Assembly: GCA_964572745.1 (NCBI GenBank) | Contig: CAZNFT010000049.1 | Span: 1 to 12,412 of the forward strand | Origin: M50B103 sp041667565 | Lineage (GTDB): Bacteria; Fidelibacterota; Fidelibacteria; Fidelibacterales; Fidelibacteraceae | Direction: 5' to 3' | Length of the DNA stretch: 12,412 nt | Shown: positions 1 to 6,487 of the stretch, piece after piece | How positions within the stretch are numbered: the first letter of the stretch is position 1 | Layout: the number at the start of each line of letters is the position of its first letter | Notes under the pieces: model-generated | The model's input: the letters and a program-made list of their open reading frames with translations, nothing else | Database searches by the model: none | Told to the model about the DNA's origin: nothing | Program-made: the position numbers and the translations under genes

Positions 1-22
1 TCATCGTTTAACATCAACGATT

Positions 23-198
23 TTCGATATTCAAAAACTTCGTAAATCGCATATCGGCGTTCCTTGTTCAATATTCAAAAACTTCTTAAATCGTATATGG
101 GTGTTCCTTGTTCGATATTCAAAAACTTCACATATCATATATGGGTGTTCCTTGTTCGATATTTAAGGGCTTGGCAAATCACATATCGGTGTTGCTAA
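23..198. repeat. 44-bp tandem repeat array, four units
   Basis: Units begin at 23, 67, 111 and 155 with an exact 44-bp period. Each starts TTCGATATTC or a near variant, continues AAAAACTTC, then an AAATC segment, then ATATCGG or ATATGGG, and ends near GTTCCTTG. The fourth unit is the most diverged. CGATAT near the unit start and ATATCG about 20 nt later are reverse complements, so units 1 and 4 can form a 6-bp stem, and units 2 and 3 keep 5 of 6 pairs. The same unit recurs at 7857-7944. The period is not a multiple of three, there are no variable spacers, and no reading frame spans the array. Confidence 0.9.
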
Positions 199-300
199 TT
201 GAGATTAAGGCTGAGCTTTAGGTTAAGGCTGATATATTCTCTTACTTATTCGACCATCCTATGCCTTATCATTTTAATATATCCTTCGTGACATCGTTTA

Positions 301-354
301 ATCGATAATCCGACATCTGCAATCGGAAATCTGCAATCCGACATCTGCAATCTA
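301..354. repeat. 14-bp minisatellite, about four units
   Basis: The core ATCTGCAATC occurs at 315-324, 329-338 and 343-352, exactly 14 bp apart, with a degenerate copy ATCGATAATC at 301-310 in the same phase. On the minus strand it reads as alternating GATTGCAGAT and GGATTTC/GATGTCG-type text. This resembles the GATTGCAGATT-type simple repeats seen between genes in several bacterial phyla; that comparison is from memory and not searched. It produces a spurious minus-strand reading frame with a repetitive Arg/Leu/Asp peptide. Confidence 0.85.
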
Positions 355-370
355 AAACCTCTCTTCCGGT

Positions 371-452
371 ACACCTTCGCCCCGAAAGATCGGGATTACG
401 GCGTGTCGTCGACTTTTCGCATCTCGCTTTCTCGCTTTTGTTTCCGGCTTCT
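371..452. repeat. Dispersed intergenic hairpin module, copy A
   Basis: A segment starting at 371 (ACACC-TTCGCCCCGA) contains the hairpin CCCGA-AAGA-TCGGG (381-394), then GGCGTGTC and CGACTT, and later TTTCCGGCTTCTG (441-453). The same ordered blocks recur at 8011-8073 downstream of hslU, including TTCGCCCCGA, TCGG, TAC-N-GCGTGTC, CGACTT and CCGGCTTCT. Both copies lie just beyond the 3' end of a minus-strand operon in the same orientation. Function is unknown; a role in RNA 3'-end formation is possible, but no T-run follows the stem. Confidence 0.65.
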
Positions 453-483
453 GTTTTTTTGCGTCTCTGTGTAAAACACTCTC

Positions 484-1188
484 TTAACAATATTTCTTCA
501 GTGATTCTATTTCTTGGGTGGTAAGTTTTTTCCATTTTCCCGGCGCTAGTTCGTTGGCGGAAATACCGGCAAAGCTGTTGCGATGCAGACGTGTCACCTG
601 GGAGTTGAAATGCTTGAATATGCGTTTGACTTCGCGTTTTTTGCCTTCTTTGAGTATTAATCTAAAATGAGTACGTTGACGATTTAAGGCCTGAGCAAGG
701 CCCTTAACGCGCTCACCATTATCGCTTAGCTCAAAACCTTTGGCCAACTCTTTTTCAAGTTCTGCGTCTGGTTCTTTCTTGAGCAAGACCTCATATTCTT
801 TTTCTACACCGTGTTTTGGATGCGTCAATTTATAATTCAAATCGCCATCGTCTGTAAAGAGTAATACACCTGTGGTGTCTTTGTCAAGACGTCCTACGGG
901 AACCACGGTCAATACTTTTGGTAAGAATTGCATTACGGTTTGAGGATTGTAGGGATCGGAAAGTGATGTCACAAAACCCTTGGGTTTATGAAGCTTAAGA
1001 TAAGTAAAATTACTTTTAAGCCTTACTATATCTCCATCTACGCGAACTTCGGATTTGTTCTCGTCAACCTGAACACCGGGATTGGTAAAAACCTCACCAT
1101 CAATCTGAACGCGTCCCTGAAAGATCAGTTCATCGCAATTTCGCCTGGAATCTACACCGCAGTGAGCCAGAAATTTATTAAGTCGCAT
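484..1188 (-). CDS. rluB: 23S rRNA pseudouridine synthase, RluB/RsuA family
   Basis: Converts a uridine in ribosomal RNA to pseudouridine; within the family RluB acts on the large subunit. The 234-residue product has an N-terminal S4 RNA-binding domain (about residues 1-48, starting MRLNKFLAHCGV) followed by the RsuA-type catalytic domain. The signature GRLDKDTTG begins at residue 99, giving Asp102 as the catalytic aspartate. The C-terminal EGKKREVKRIF...LHRNSFAGI block is typical of the family. The start at 1188 overlaps the holB 3' end by 11 bp and has AAGG about 8 nt upstream inside holB. It is the last gene of the scpA operon, in line with the frequent scpA-scpB-rluB neighbourhood of other bacteria. 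RluB is favoured over RsuA, RluE or RluF by context and length, but the exact uridine target cannot be read from sequence. Confidence 0.9.
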   Translation of the reverse strand: MRLNKFLAHCGVDSRRNCDELIFQGRVQIDGEVFTNPGVQVDENKSEVRVDGDIVRLKSNFTYLKLHKPKGFVTSLSDPYNPQTVMQFLPKVLTVVPVGRLDKDTTGVLLFTDDGDLNYKLTHPKHGVEKEYEVLLKKEPDAELEKELAKGFELSDNGERVKGLAQALNRQRTHFRLILKEGKKREVKRIFKHFNSQVTRLHRNSFAGISANELAPGKWKKLTTQEIESLKKYC

Positions 1189-2344
1189 TTTTTGCCTTTT
1201 TGTTTTTCCGCAATTGATATCTCATTTCAAGAAAGAGTTCTGCCAGCAGGGCCGGTACATACATATTCAGTTTTACATCACGAATAATATTTTCAGTTTT
1301 TCTGATCGTTTCGTAATAAGGAAAAGTAGGGTAATATTCTACAAAAGCAGACATTTCTTTTATTAAATGAGAATTGATTATTTGATCCGCATTTCCCGAT
1401 GCTTCAAGCAGTTGGGCATCTCTAAGCCAGAAGATCATAAAACGCAGTAAATTTGTAAAAGCAGTTGGATCTTCCTTGGCCATTTTTGTGTAATCTTCAA
1501 TCAACTTAGCAACATCAGCTAAGCTTGTCGATCGTCCATTTATATTTCCCGCCATCATAATACGCCAAAAATCAAGAATGGTGGTATCAACTTTAGAAAA
1601 ATCTGCCTTCATCAGCAATTTTGCCTGACGCACATTTCCACCCGAAAGTCGCGCTACTCGCTGTGCATTAGAATCATCAAGTCCCTGAAGGCCTAAATAC
1701 TCTACCAGTATCAGATCGGGCACGGGATTAAATTTAACATTCTGGCAGCGAGATCGTATGGTAGGAAGTAGTAGCTCAAGAGAAGAAGTCGTCAAGATGA
1801 ATGTTGTTTTAGGTGGTGGCTCTTCCAATACCTTAAGAAGTGAATTAAATGCCTGCTCATTTGCCATTTGGGCTTCTAATATAAGAACGACCTGTCGCCC
1901 GCCTTCACTGGGTTTCATGGACAATTCTTTTTTAATATGGCGCATTTGCGAAATAAGTATATGCTTTGCACCCGGAATATTAATTCCACTGTAAGGATCT
2001 TGACTCAATTTTACGCGCTCTTCACGAATAATCTGATAATCTTCTTCCTTTAAGCCCACAAAGGGATCAGTGGCAGATGCTGTTTTTGCCTTTGGCATAG
2101 CATGAATAAAATGAAGGTCGGAGTGATTCATTGTAATCATTTTCTGGCAAGAAGCACATTTGCCGCAGGCCTCGCCATTTTGTGGGTCCTGACACAATAA
2201 TGCAGCTGCTAAATTAAGAGCCATGGCAGTTTTACCCGAACCATCAGCCCCGCTAAAAAGATAGGCCGAACCAATTCGTCCTGAGGAAATTAATCCACTA
2301 AAACGCTTAGCTATAGTTTCTTGTCCAATTAATTCGTAGATCAT
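1178..2344 (-). CDS. holB: DNA polymerase III delta-prime clamp-loader subunit
   Basis: A clamp-loader AAA+ protein of 388 residues that helps place the sliding clamp on primed DNA. The N-terminus has a P-loop GADGSGKT (32-39), a four-cysteine zinc module (Cys51, Cys60, Cys63, Cys66), the LLKVLEEPPP segment (169-178) and an SRC motif (198-200). The Walker B position reads LILEAQ (154-159), with the usual first acidic residue replaced by Leu. This favours a delta-prime-type subunit with weak or no ATPase over the gamma/tau ATPase. About 45 residues between the zinc module and the Walker B strand (roughly 82-127) form an insert resembling the one in Bacteroidota homologues. The start ATG overlaps the recN stop as ATGA (2341-2344), implying translational coupling. 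The 3' end overlaps rluB. A divergent gamma/tau protein is the alternative but is less likely because the protein is short. Confidence 0.87.
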   Translation of the reverse strand: MIYELIGQETIAKRFSGLISSGRIGSAYLFSGADGSGKTAMALNLAAALLCQDPQNGEACGKCASCQKMITMNHSDLHFIHAMPKAKTASATDPFVGLKEEDYQIIREERVKLSQDPYSGINIPGAKHILISQMRHIKKELSMKPSEGGRQVVLILEAQMANEQAFNSLLKVLEEPPPKTTFILTTSSLELLLPTIRSRCQNVKFNPVPDLILVEYLGLQGLDDSNAQRVARLSGGNVRQAKLLMKADFSKVDTTILDFWRIMMAGNINGRSTSLADVAKLIEDYTKMAKEDPTAFTNLLRFMIFWLRDAQLLEASGNADQIINSHLIKEMSAFVEYYPTFPYYETIRKTENIIRDVKLNMYVPALLAELFLEMRYQLRKNKKAKNAT

Positions 2345-4047
2345 GCCGGATTCAAAAGCTCCTCTGCCGTTTTCATGCTTGCATCACTAAGTTTTTCGCC
2401 ACCGACTAAATAGGCGATCTCTTTAATTCTATCTTGTGGTCCAAGCGATTTAATTTGCGCAAACGTTTCATTATTCTTGCTAAATTTATCCACGCGAAAA
2501 TGTCTTTCGCCCATGGAAGCTATCTGCGGTAAATGAGTAATGCACAAAATCTGATGATGCTTTGCAAGTTCGCGGATATGTTCGCCGACAACATGAGCTA
2601 CGCGGCCGGAAATACCCGTATCGATCTCATCAAAAATGAGCGTGGGCATTTCATCATGTCCGGCAAGTACGGATTTAATTGCCAGCATAATTCGCGATAT
2701 CTCACCGCCGGATGCTATCTTGGCAAGAGGCTTAAAATCATCCCCCGGGTTTGTAATGATCAAAAATTCAACCTCATCGATGCCATTGATGCTAGGCTCG
2801 ACTTTTCTGTTTTTAAATAATATATGTGATAATTTGTCAGTTTCTTTCTGACGAAAATCGAGTTTCATTTTAGCATTTGGCATACCCAATAAATGCAGTC
2901 TATCTTCTATATCACGGGCAAAGATCTCGCCTGTTTTCACGAGGATCTTATGAAACGCCAAAGCTTTGTTACTCAGATCCGTTCTCGCATTTTCCAAAGC
3001 TTTAGATAATGTAGCAAGGCGGGTTTCATAGTCTGCTTCGGAGCTCATTTCATCTTTGAGCTGCTCGTAATATTCACATAATTGCTCGAATTCCATATTA
3101 TGTTTACGCATCTGATAATTAATGGCACCCATTCTGTCCTGCAAAGCTGATAATCTTTCGGGGTCGTGCTCCATTGTATCGCGATATTCGCTCATATTGC
3201 GACCTACCTCAGTCAGCGAGATCAGGGCACTTTGTAATTCTTTTGCAGTCTCTTCTTGTTTTTCATCGAATTTAAGAATATCCCGCATGCTCTGTTTTAA
3301 GATCTCTATCTGATTGACAATAGCATTATCATCTTCATAAAGCGCACGCGCAAGTTCATCGGCAGAGCCGGCAAGTTTGGAACTGTTTTCCAACATCTGA
3401 AGCTCTTTTAACATACTGTCGTACTCGCCAAAACTCGGCTTGATCTCATGCAGCTCTTTAAAATGAAATTCCCGTAATTCTCGCTCTCTTAAATAGCTAT
3501 CACGCTGTTCCAGTAATTCCTGATATCGTCTTAATTGTTCCTTAAAATAATGATACGACGCTCGATAGTCAGAAATAAGCTGAGGATCTGCAACGCATTT
3601 CCCAAGATACAGCAAGTGATTCTTGGGCTTAAATAATTTTTGATTTTCATGCTGTCCGTGCATTTCTACAAGATTGGCTGCAATGATCTTTAAAGCGGCA
3701 AGAGGAATGAGCTCATCGTTAAAAAATGCCCGGGATTTTCCCTTGGCATTCACTTCGCGACGAATAACCAGATCGCCACCATTATATTCAAGCTGGGCAG
3801 CTTCCAGCGCTTTTTTAACTTCGCGATTAAGTGTTAAACTATCAAAATGAGCCTCAACCACAGACTTTTCAGTTCCCTGCCTTACCATAGAAGAATCTGC
3901 GCGAACGCCAAGGGCTAGTCCAAGTGCATCAATAATAATTGATTTACCTGTACCGGTTTCACCTGTTAGCATAGAAAGGCCGGGGCCTAACTCGACCTCG
4001 ATTTCTTTGATAATGGCAATATTGTTAACACTAAGCTTCCGGAGCAT
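2341..4047 (-). CDS. recN: DNA repair protein RecN
   Basis: An SMC-like ATPase that acts early in double-strand break repair. The 568-residue product is full length for the family. The N-terminal ABC half carries Walker A GETGTGKS (29-36). A long helical, charged middle region (about 150-400) forms the coiled coil. The C-terminal half carries the ABC signature ASGGE (445-449), Walker B LIFDE (470-474) and the downstream THLPQIAS histidine-switch segment. The first 17 bp lie inside the scpB 3' end, and a purine-rich AGGAAGAGGAAA just before the ATG at 4047 serves as ribosome binding site. It sits between scpB and holB in an operon without gaps, so it is probably constitutively co-transcribed with segregation genes. 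I see no LexA-type operator in front of it. Confidence 0.96.
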   Translation of the reverse strand: MLRKLSVNNIAIIKEIEVELGPGLSMLTGETGTGKSIIIDALGLALGVRADSSMVRQGTEKSVVEAHFDSLTLNREVKKALEAAQLEYNGGDLVIRREVNAKGKSRAFFNDELIPLAALKIIAANLVEMHGQHENQKLFKPKNHLLYLGKCVADPQLISDYRASYHYFKEQLRRYQELLEQRDSYLRERELREFHFKELHEIKPSFGEYDSMLKELQMLENSSKLAGSADELARALYEDDNAIVNQIEILKQSMRDILKFDEKQEETAKELQSALISLTEVGRNMSEYRDTMEHDPERLSALQDRMGAINYQMRKHNMEFEQLCEYYEQLKDEMSSEADYETRLATLSKALENARTDLSNKALAFHKILVKTGEIFARDIEDRLHLLGMPNAKMKLDFRQKETDKLSHILFKNRKVEPSINGIDEVEFLIITNPGDDFKPLAKIASGGEISRIMLAIKSVLAGHDEMPTLIFDEIDTGISGRVAHVVGEHIRELAKHHQILCITHLPQIASMGERHFRVDKFSKNNETFAQIKSLGPQDRIKEIAYLVGGEKLSDASMKTAEELLNPA

Positions 4048-4687
4048 TTTCCTCTTCCTGTTTAACAGGGTTTAAAGTTTCAAGAGCTTGAGGTTCATTT
4101 TCCTTATTTCGGAATAACTCATCCAGTTCGCGTGTTCTTGGCAGATCTGCCGGACTCGCCAGTCCAAAATATCTCAAAAATTCATCTGTTGTAGAATAAA
4201 GCAAGGGGCGACCCGGTGCATCGGATCGTCCTGATACGGTAATCAATTCACGCTCTAATAAAGTTGAAAGGACACCGGCACAATTAACGCCACGTACTCT
4301 TTCAATCTCGGGTTTAGAAATTGGTTGTTTGTAAGCAACCACGGCTAATGTTTCCAAAGCAGCATAGGTTAATCGGGCACGAACATTTCTGTTGATATAA
4401 TTTCTTATCACTGTCTCGAATTTATTTACGGTCACTATCTGGTAACCTTTTCCCACTTTCATGATATGAAAAGCGTGTTGTTCTAAAGAATATCTTTCAT
4501 TCAGTGCTTCAACCGTTGCATCCAGATCGATACGATGTCCGTCATCGATGCATTCATCAAGTCGCTCGAAAGTAAGAGGTACATCAGTGGCAATTAAAAG
4601 TGCTTCCACCAATTGCATATCAAGTAATGTTGTATTATTCGGCAAGGTCTTCTCCGGGTTCTCTTTGTTCAATAATAAAATCATCAA
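4031..4687 (-). CDS. scpB: Chromosome segregation/condensin subunit ScpB
   Basis: ScpB dimerises and binds ScpA to form the regulatory part of the SMC-ScpAB condensin that compacts and separates the chromosome. The 218-residue product has paired winged-helix domains. Conserved text includes EALLIATDVPLTFERL near residue 28, TYAALETLAVVAYKQPISKPEIERVRG in the middle and the GRSDAPGRPLLYSTT segment. The start is uncertain. The outermost ATG (4687) lies 53 bp inside scpA without an obvious Shine-Dalgarno. A TTG at 4645 (codon 15) has GGAG 6 nt upstream and overlaps the scpA stop by only 11 bp. The next in-frame ATG is at 4618, just after the scpA stop. The TTG start is my preferred reading, but the longest frame is given here. 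The C-terminus is acidic and overlaps recN by 17 bp. Confidence 0.9.
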   Translation of the reverse strand: MMILLLNKENPEKTLPNNTTLLDMQLVEALLIATDVPLTFERLDECIDDGHRIDLDATVEALNERYSLEQHAFHIMKVGKGYQIVTVNKFETVIRNYINRNVRARLTYAALETLAVVAYKQPISKPEIERVRGVNCAGVLSTLLERELITVSGRSDAPGRPLLYSTTDEFLRYFGLASPADLPRTRELDELFRNKENEPQALETLNPVKQEEENAPEA

Positions 4688-5378
4688 AAGTTTTTGCTTG
4701 TAGCACGCGGATCTGACGATGTTTCATCATATCAAGAATAGCGATAACTGTCACAATCAGGGCTATTTTTGTTTTGATCCCCGGGAGCAAGCTGGAAAAA
4801 TTCACTCTGGGAGATTTGTGCAAAAAAGTATAAATATAATCTATTTGATCCCCAATATTGGATCCTTCTTGTTCAACTTCGTGTGGCTCTGAGTCCTCGG
4901 GCAATCTTTCCATTGCCTGCTTATAAGCATTTAAAATATCAAATAGAGAAACATGCGCTAAAGCATCTTCGGGCATAATATCGTGATCAATATAATTCCA
5001 GTTGGGTTTTCGTGGAAATTCACCGGCATGCTGGGATTCCAGCTTTTGTAATTCCCCGCCAATTTCTTTGAAGTACTGATATTCCAATAAACGCTGAACT
5101 AATTCGTTACGGGGATCCTCTATTTCTTCATTGTCTATAGCATCTTTAACACGAGGAATGAGCATTTTAGCTTTTATACGCATCAGCATAGCGGCCATGG
5201 CAACAAATTCGCCTGCTAGCTGAAGATTCAGGGTGGTCATCAAGTCCAGATATTCCAAATAATCCTTTGTTACCTTCATGATAGGAATATCATAAATGTT
5301 GATCTCATCGCGTTTGATAAAATACAAAAGCAGATCGACCGGGCCCTCAAATACGTCCAATTGGATCTTATAATTCAT
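4635..5378 (-). CDS. scpA: Chromosome segregation/condensin kleisin ScpA
   Basis: ScpA is the kleisin that bridges the SMC dimer and recruits ScpB. The 247-residue product opens with the family hallmark FEGPVDLLLYFI (10-21), followed by the INIYDIPI and LAGEFVAMAAMLMRIKAKMLIPR helices of the N-terminal SMC-binding region. A variable acidic linker occupies about 80-180. The C-terminal winged helix ends in VIAILDMMKHRQIRVLQAKTFDDFIIEQ, which in the family caps the SMC head. It is the first gene of a five-gene minus-strand operon. The start at 5378 has AAAGGA about 13 nt upstream, a rather long spacing. A CRP-type palindrome and promoter-like blocks (5409-5468) lie directly upstream. smc itself is not in the window. 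Confidence 0.95.
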   Translation of the reverse strand: MNYKIQLDVFEGPVDLLLYFIKRDEINIYDIPIMKVTKDYLEYLDLMTTLNLQLAGEFVAMAAMLMRIKAKMLIPRVKDAIDNEEIEDPRNELVQRLLEYQYFKEIGGELQKLESQHAGEFPRKPNWNYIDHDIMPEDALAHVSLFDILNAYKQAMERLPEDSEPHEVEQEGSNIGDQIDYIYTFLHKSPRVNFSSLLPGIKTKIALIVTVIAILDMMKHRQIRVLQAKTFDDFIIEQREPGEDLAE

Positions 5379-5408
5379 AAATGCCGTTTTATCCTTTTAC
5401 ATCTTGTA

Positions 5409-5468
5409 AAAATACAATTTTTTCAGCTGGAATAAAACATATAATTCTTGATTGTGACATAGCTCACA
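5409..5468 (-). promoter_or_regulatory. scpA promoter with CRP/FNR-type operator
   Basis: On the minus strand, TGTGA-GCTATG-TCACA (5468-5453) is a perfect CRP-type palindrome. It is followed by ATC, a 9-nt spacer, ATGTTTTATT (5440-5431), 12 nt and ATTGTATTTT (5418-5409). The last block contains TATTTT, a plausible -10 element, giving a predicted start near 5402 and a leader of about 24 nt before scpA. The operator centre would then lie at about -58 to -62, a class-I-like position. The same blocks with identical spacings occur upstream of lptB (12093-12152). The bound protein is not known. Confidence 0.7.
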
Positions 5469-5478
5469 TTTATTATGG

Positions 5479-5515
5479 CAAGAATGCTTAAGTGCGCGCG
5501 ACATCAGCATTCTTG
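5479..5515. repeat. Perfect 10-bp inverted repeat upstream of the scpA operator
   Basis: CAAGAATGCT (5479-5488) and AGCATTCTTG (5506-5515) are perfect reverse complements separated by a 17-nt GC-rich loop containing GCGCGCG. It lies between the groES terminator and the CRP-type box of scpA. No T-run follows it in either direction, so it is not an ordinary intrinsic terminator. It could be an operator, a second stem stabilising the groES transcript end, or a cruciform. Function cannot be decided from the sequence. Confidence 0.75.
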
Positions 5516-5521
5516 GAAAAA

Positions 5522-5556
5522 TAAAAAGGCACGCGATATAAATACCTCGTGCCTTC
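5522..5556 (-). terminator. Intrinsic terminator of the trx/grx-groES operon
   Basis: On the minus strand, AAGGCACG (5555-5548) pairs with CGTGCCTT (5533-5526) around a 14-nt loop, and the stem is followed by a T-rich tract (TTTTTATTTTT from 5527 onward). It lies 30 nt beyond the groES stop codon, which is a normal position for a rho-independent terminator. It also isolates groES from the scpA promoter immediately downstream. Confidence 0.85.
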
Positions 5557-5585
5557 AAAAGCATTGTGTTTTTTTAAGACTTAAA

Positions 5586-5873
5586 CTAGATTTTATCGGT
5601 TTCGACGACCTTGGCTAAGATATCAGCATATTGGATCAACAAATATTTTGTTCCATTATACTCAACTTCGTCGCCTGAATAGCTTTTGTAGAGGACAACA
5701 TCGCCAACTGCAATTTCGCAATCTTCGATATTACTGACTGCCAAAACTTTTGCAGTAGTTTTCTTTTCTTTTGCTGTATCGGGGATAATAATACCCGAAG
5801 CTGTTTTTTGCTCACCTTTTTCTTCTTTAAGTTCTAAAAGAACGTATGGATTTACCGGTTGTAATTCTTTCAT
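5586..5873 (-). CDS. groES: Co-chaperonin GroES (Hsp10), no adjacent groEL
   Basis: GroES forms the heptameric lid of the GroEL folding chamber in the cytoplasm. The 95-residue product matches the family in length and layout: PVNPYVLLELKEE at the N-terminal strand, the mobile-loop segment TASGIIIPDTA (25-35) that contacts GroEL, EIAVGDVVLYKSYSGDEVEYNG in the middle and YLLIQYADILAKV at the C-terminus. GAAAGGA precedes the ATG by about 7 nt. It follows the thioredoxin/glutaredoxin gene by 23 bp and ends before a clear terminator, so groEL is not in this transcription unit. groEL must therefore be elsewhere, or this is a second, divergent GroES copy. No CIRCE-type heat-shock inverted repeat is seen upstream. 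Confidence 0.92.
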   Translation of the reverse strand: MKELQPVNPYVLLELKEEKGEQKTASGIIIPDTAKEKKTTAKVLAVSNIEDCEIAVGDVVLYKSYSGDEVEYNGTKYLLIQYADILAKVVETDKI

Positions 5874-5896
5874 TTATCTATCCTTTCTTGTTTTAT

Positions 5897-6487
5897 TTAG
5901 CTTATACCTAAAAGCTCATTGAGTTTTACTTTGTCAAAACCTAGGACTATGCGACCGTTAATATCGGTCTGGGGCACACCTCTTTGACCGGAGCGTTGAA
6001 GCAAATCTTCGGCTGCCTTTGCATCGCGAGAGATATCCACATCTCTATAGACTATCTTTTTTTCCTTAAGATAATTCTTTAAAGTATTGCACCAGGAACA
6101 TGTTGGCGTTGAATAAACCGTAACACGCCGAGCCATATTTTCCCGGGAAGCGGTTTTGGGCCGTGATAATGGCATCTGTTCGAAGAGTGATGAATAGAGC
6201 CCATTTTCATTGCAACCCTTCACAATATTCTTAAGCTCTCCCTTATCAAAGATCAATAAATTTGGGACTGAATTTATTTCGTAGTGCTCGTGAATATCTC
6301 GGACCTCATTTACATCTGCGCAGAGCAAAGTAATATCTTGGGCTGCAGATGCTGCCTTAGAAATATTTTCATAAGCACAGTCACTGGCGTCCGTTCCTTT
6401 TTTATACAGGAGGAGATAAACCGTCCCATCGCTCTTAATTTCTTTTTTCAGCTCCTCGTGGGAGTGAATTGCCTTCAGTTTTTTCAT
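5897..6487 (-). CDS. Thioredoxin-like/glutaredoxin fusion protein
   Basis: A 196-residue two-domain protein predicted to act in thiol-disulfide exchange in the cytoplasm; no signal peptide is seen. Residues 1-105 have the thioredoxin fold pattern, including the SVPNLLIF cis-proline strand (73-80). The CxxC position reads ASDC, so only the second cysteine (Cys37) remains and this half is probably not an active oxidoreductase. Residues 119-196 are a glutaredoxin/NrdH-like domain with VTVYSTPTCSWC (active cysteines 130 and 133) and the cis-proline motif GVPQ (170-173). A linker of about 15 residues rich in Arg, Ser and Pro joins the two. AAGGAG precedes the ATG by about 7 nt. It is the first gene of an operon with groES, which suggests a shared protein-quality or redox-stress role. 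That link is inference. Confidence 0.85.
   Translation of the reverse strand: MKKLKAIHSHEELKKEIKSDGTVYLLLYKKGTDASDCAYENISKAASAAQDITLLCADVNEVRDIHEHYEINSVPNLLIFDKGELKNIVKGCNENGLYSSLFEQMPLSRPKTASRENMARRVTVYSTPTCSWCNTLKNYLKEKKIVYRDVDISRDAKAAEDLLQRSGQRGVPQTDINGRIVLGFDKVKLNELLGIS

Larger units (their letters stand above)
1..483. other. Repeat-rich intergenic gap downstream of rluB
   Basis: No credible gene lies here. The gap contains a four-copy 44-bp tandem array (23-198), a direct repeat TTAAGGCTGA at 205-214 and 223-232, a 14-bp minisatellite (301-354) and a hairpin-bearing module (371-452). A small inverted repeat TCGTT/AACGA sits at 4-8 and 16-20. No hairpin followed by a T-run is seen after the rluB stop on the minus strand, so the end of the scpA-rluB transcript is not defined by a canonical intrinsic terminator. 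Confidence 0.7.

Noticed and set aside
23..198. CRISPR array
   Set aside because: The repeats abut with a fixed 44-bp period and there are no unique spacers; no cas gene is present.
186..219. Extra coding or RNA gene between the repeat arrays in the first gap
   Set aside because: Only a short direct repeat is visible; there is no open frame with a ribosome binding site and no tRNA-like fold.
269..535. Minus-strand 88-codon open frame
   Set aside because: It overlaps the rluB 3' end, consists mainly of the translated 14-bp minisatellite and low-complexity basic text, and has no family resemblance.
5453..5468. FNR site in place of a CRP-type site upstream of scpA
   Set aside because: The half-sites are TGTGA/TCACA with a 6-bp spacer; the FNR pattern TTGAT-N4-ATCAA is not present on both sides.
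5476..5487. Sigma-54 promoter (TGGCA...GC)
   Set aside because: The GG and GC dinucleotides are not separated by the required 10 nt, so it does not fit a -24/-12 element.
5479..5515. Second intrinsic terminator for groES
   Set aside because: The stem is strong but no T-run follows it on the minus strand; the stem at 5526-5555 is the better terminator.
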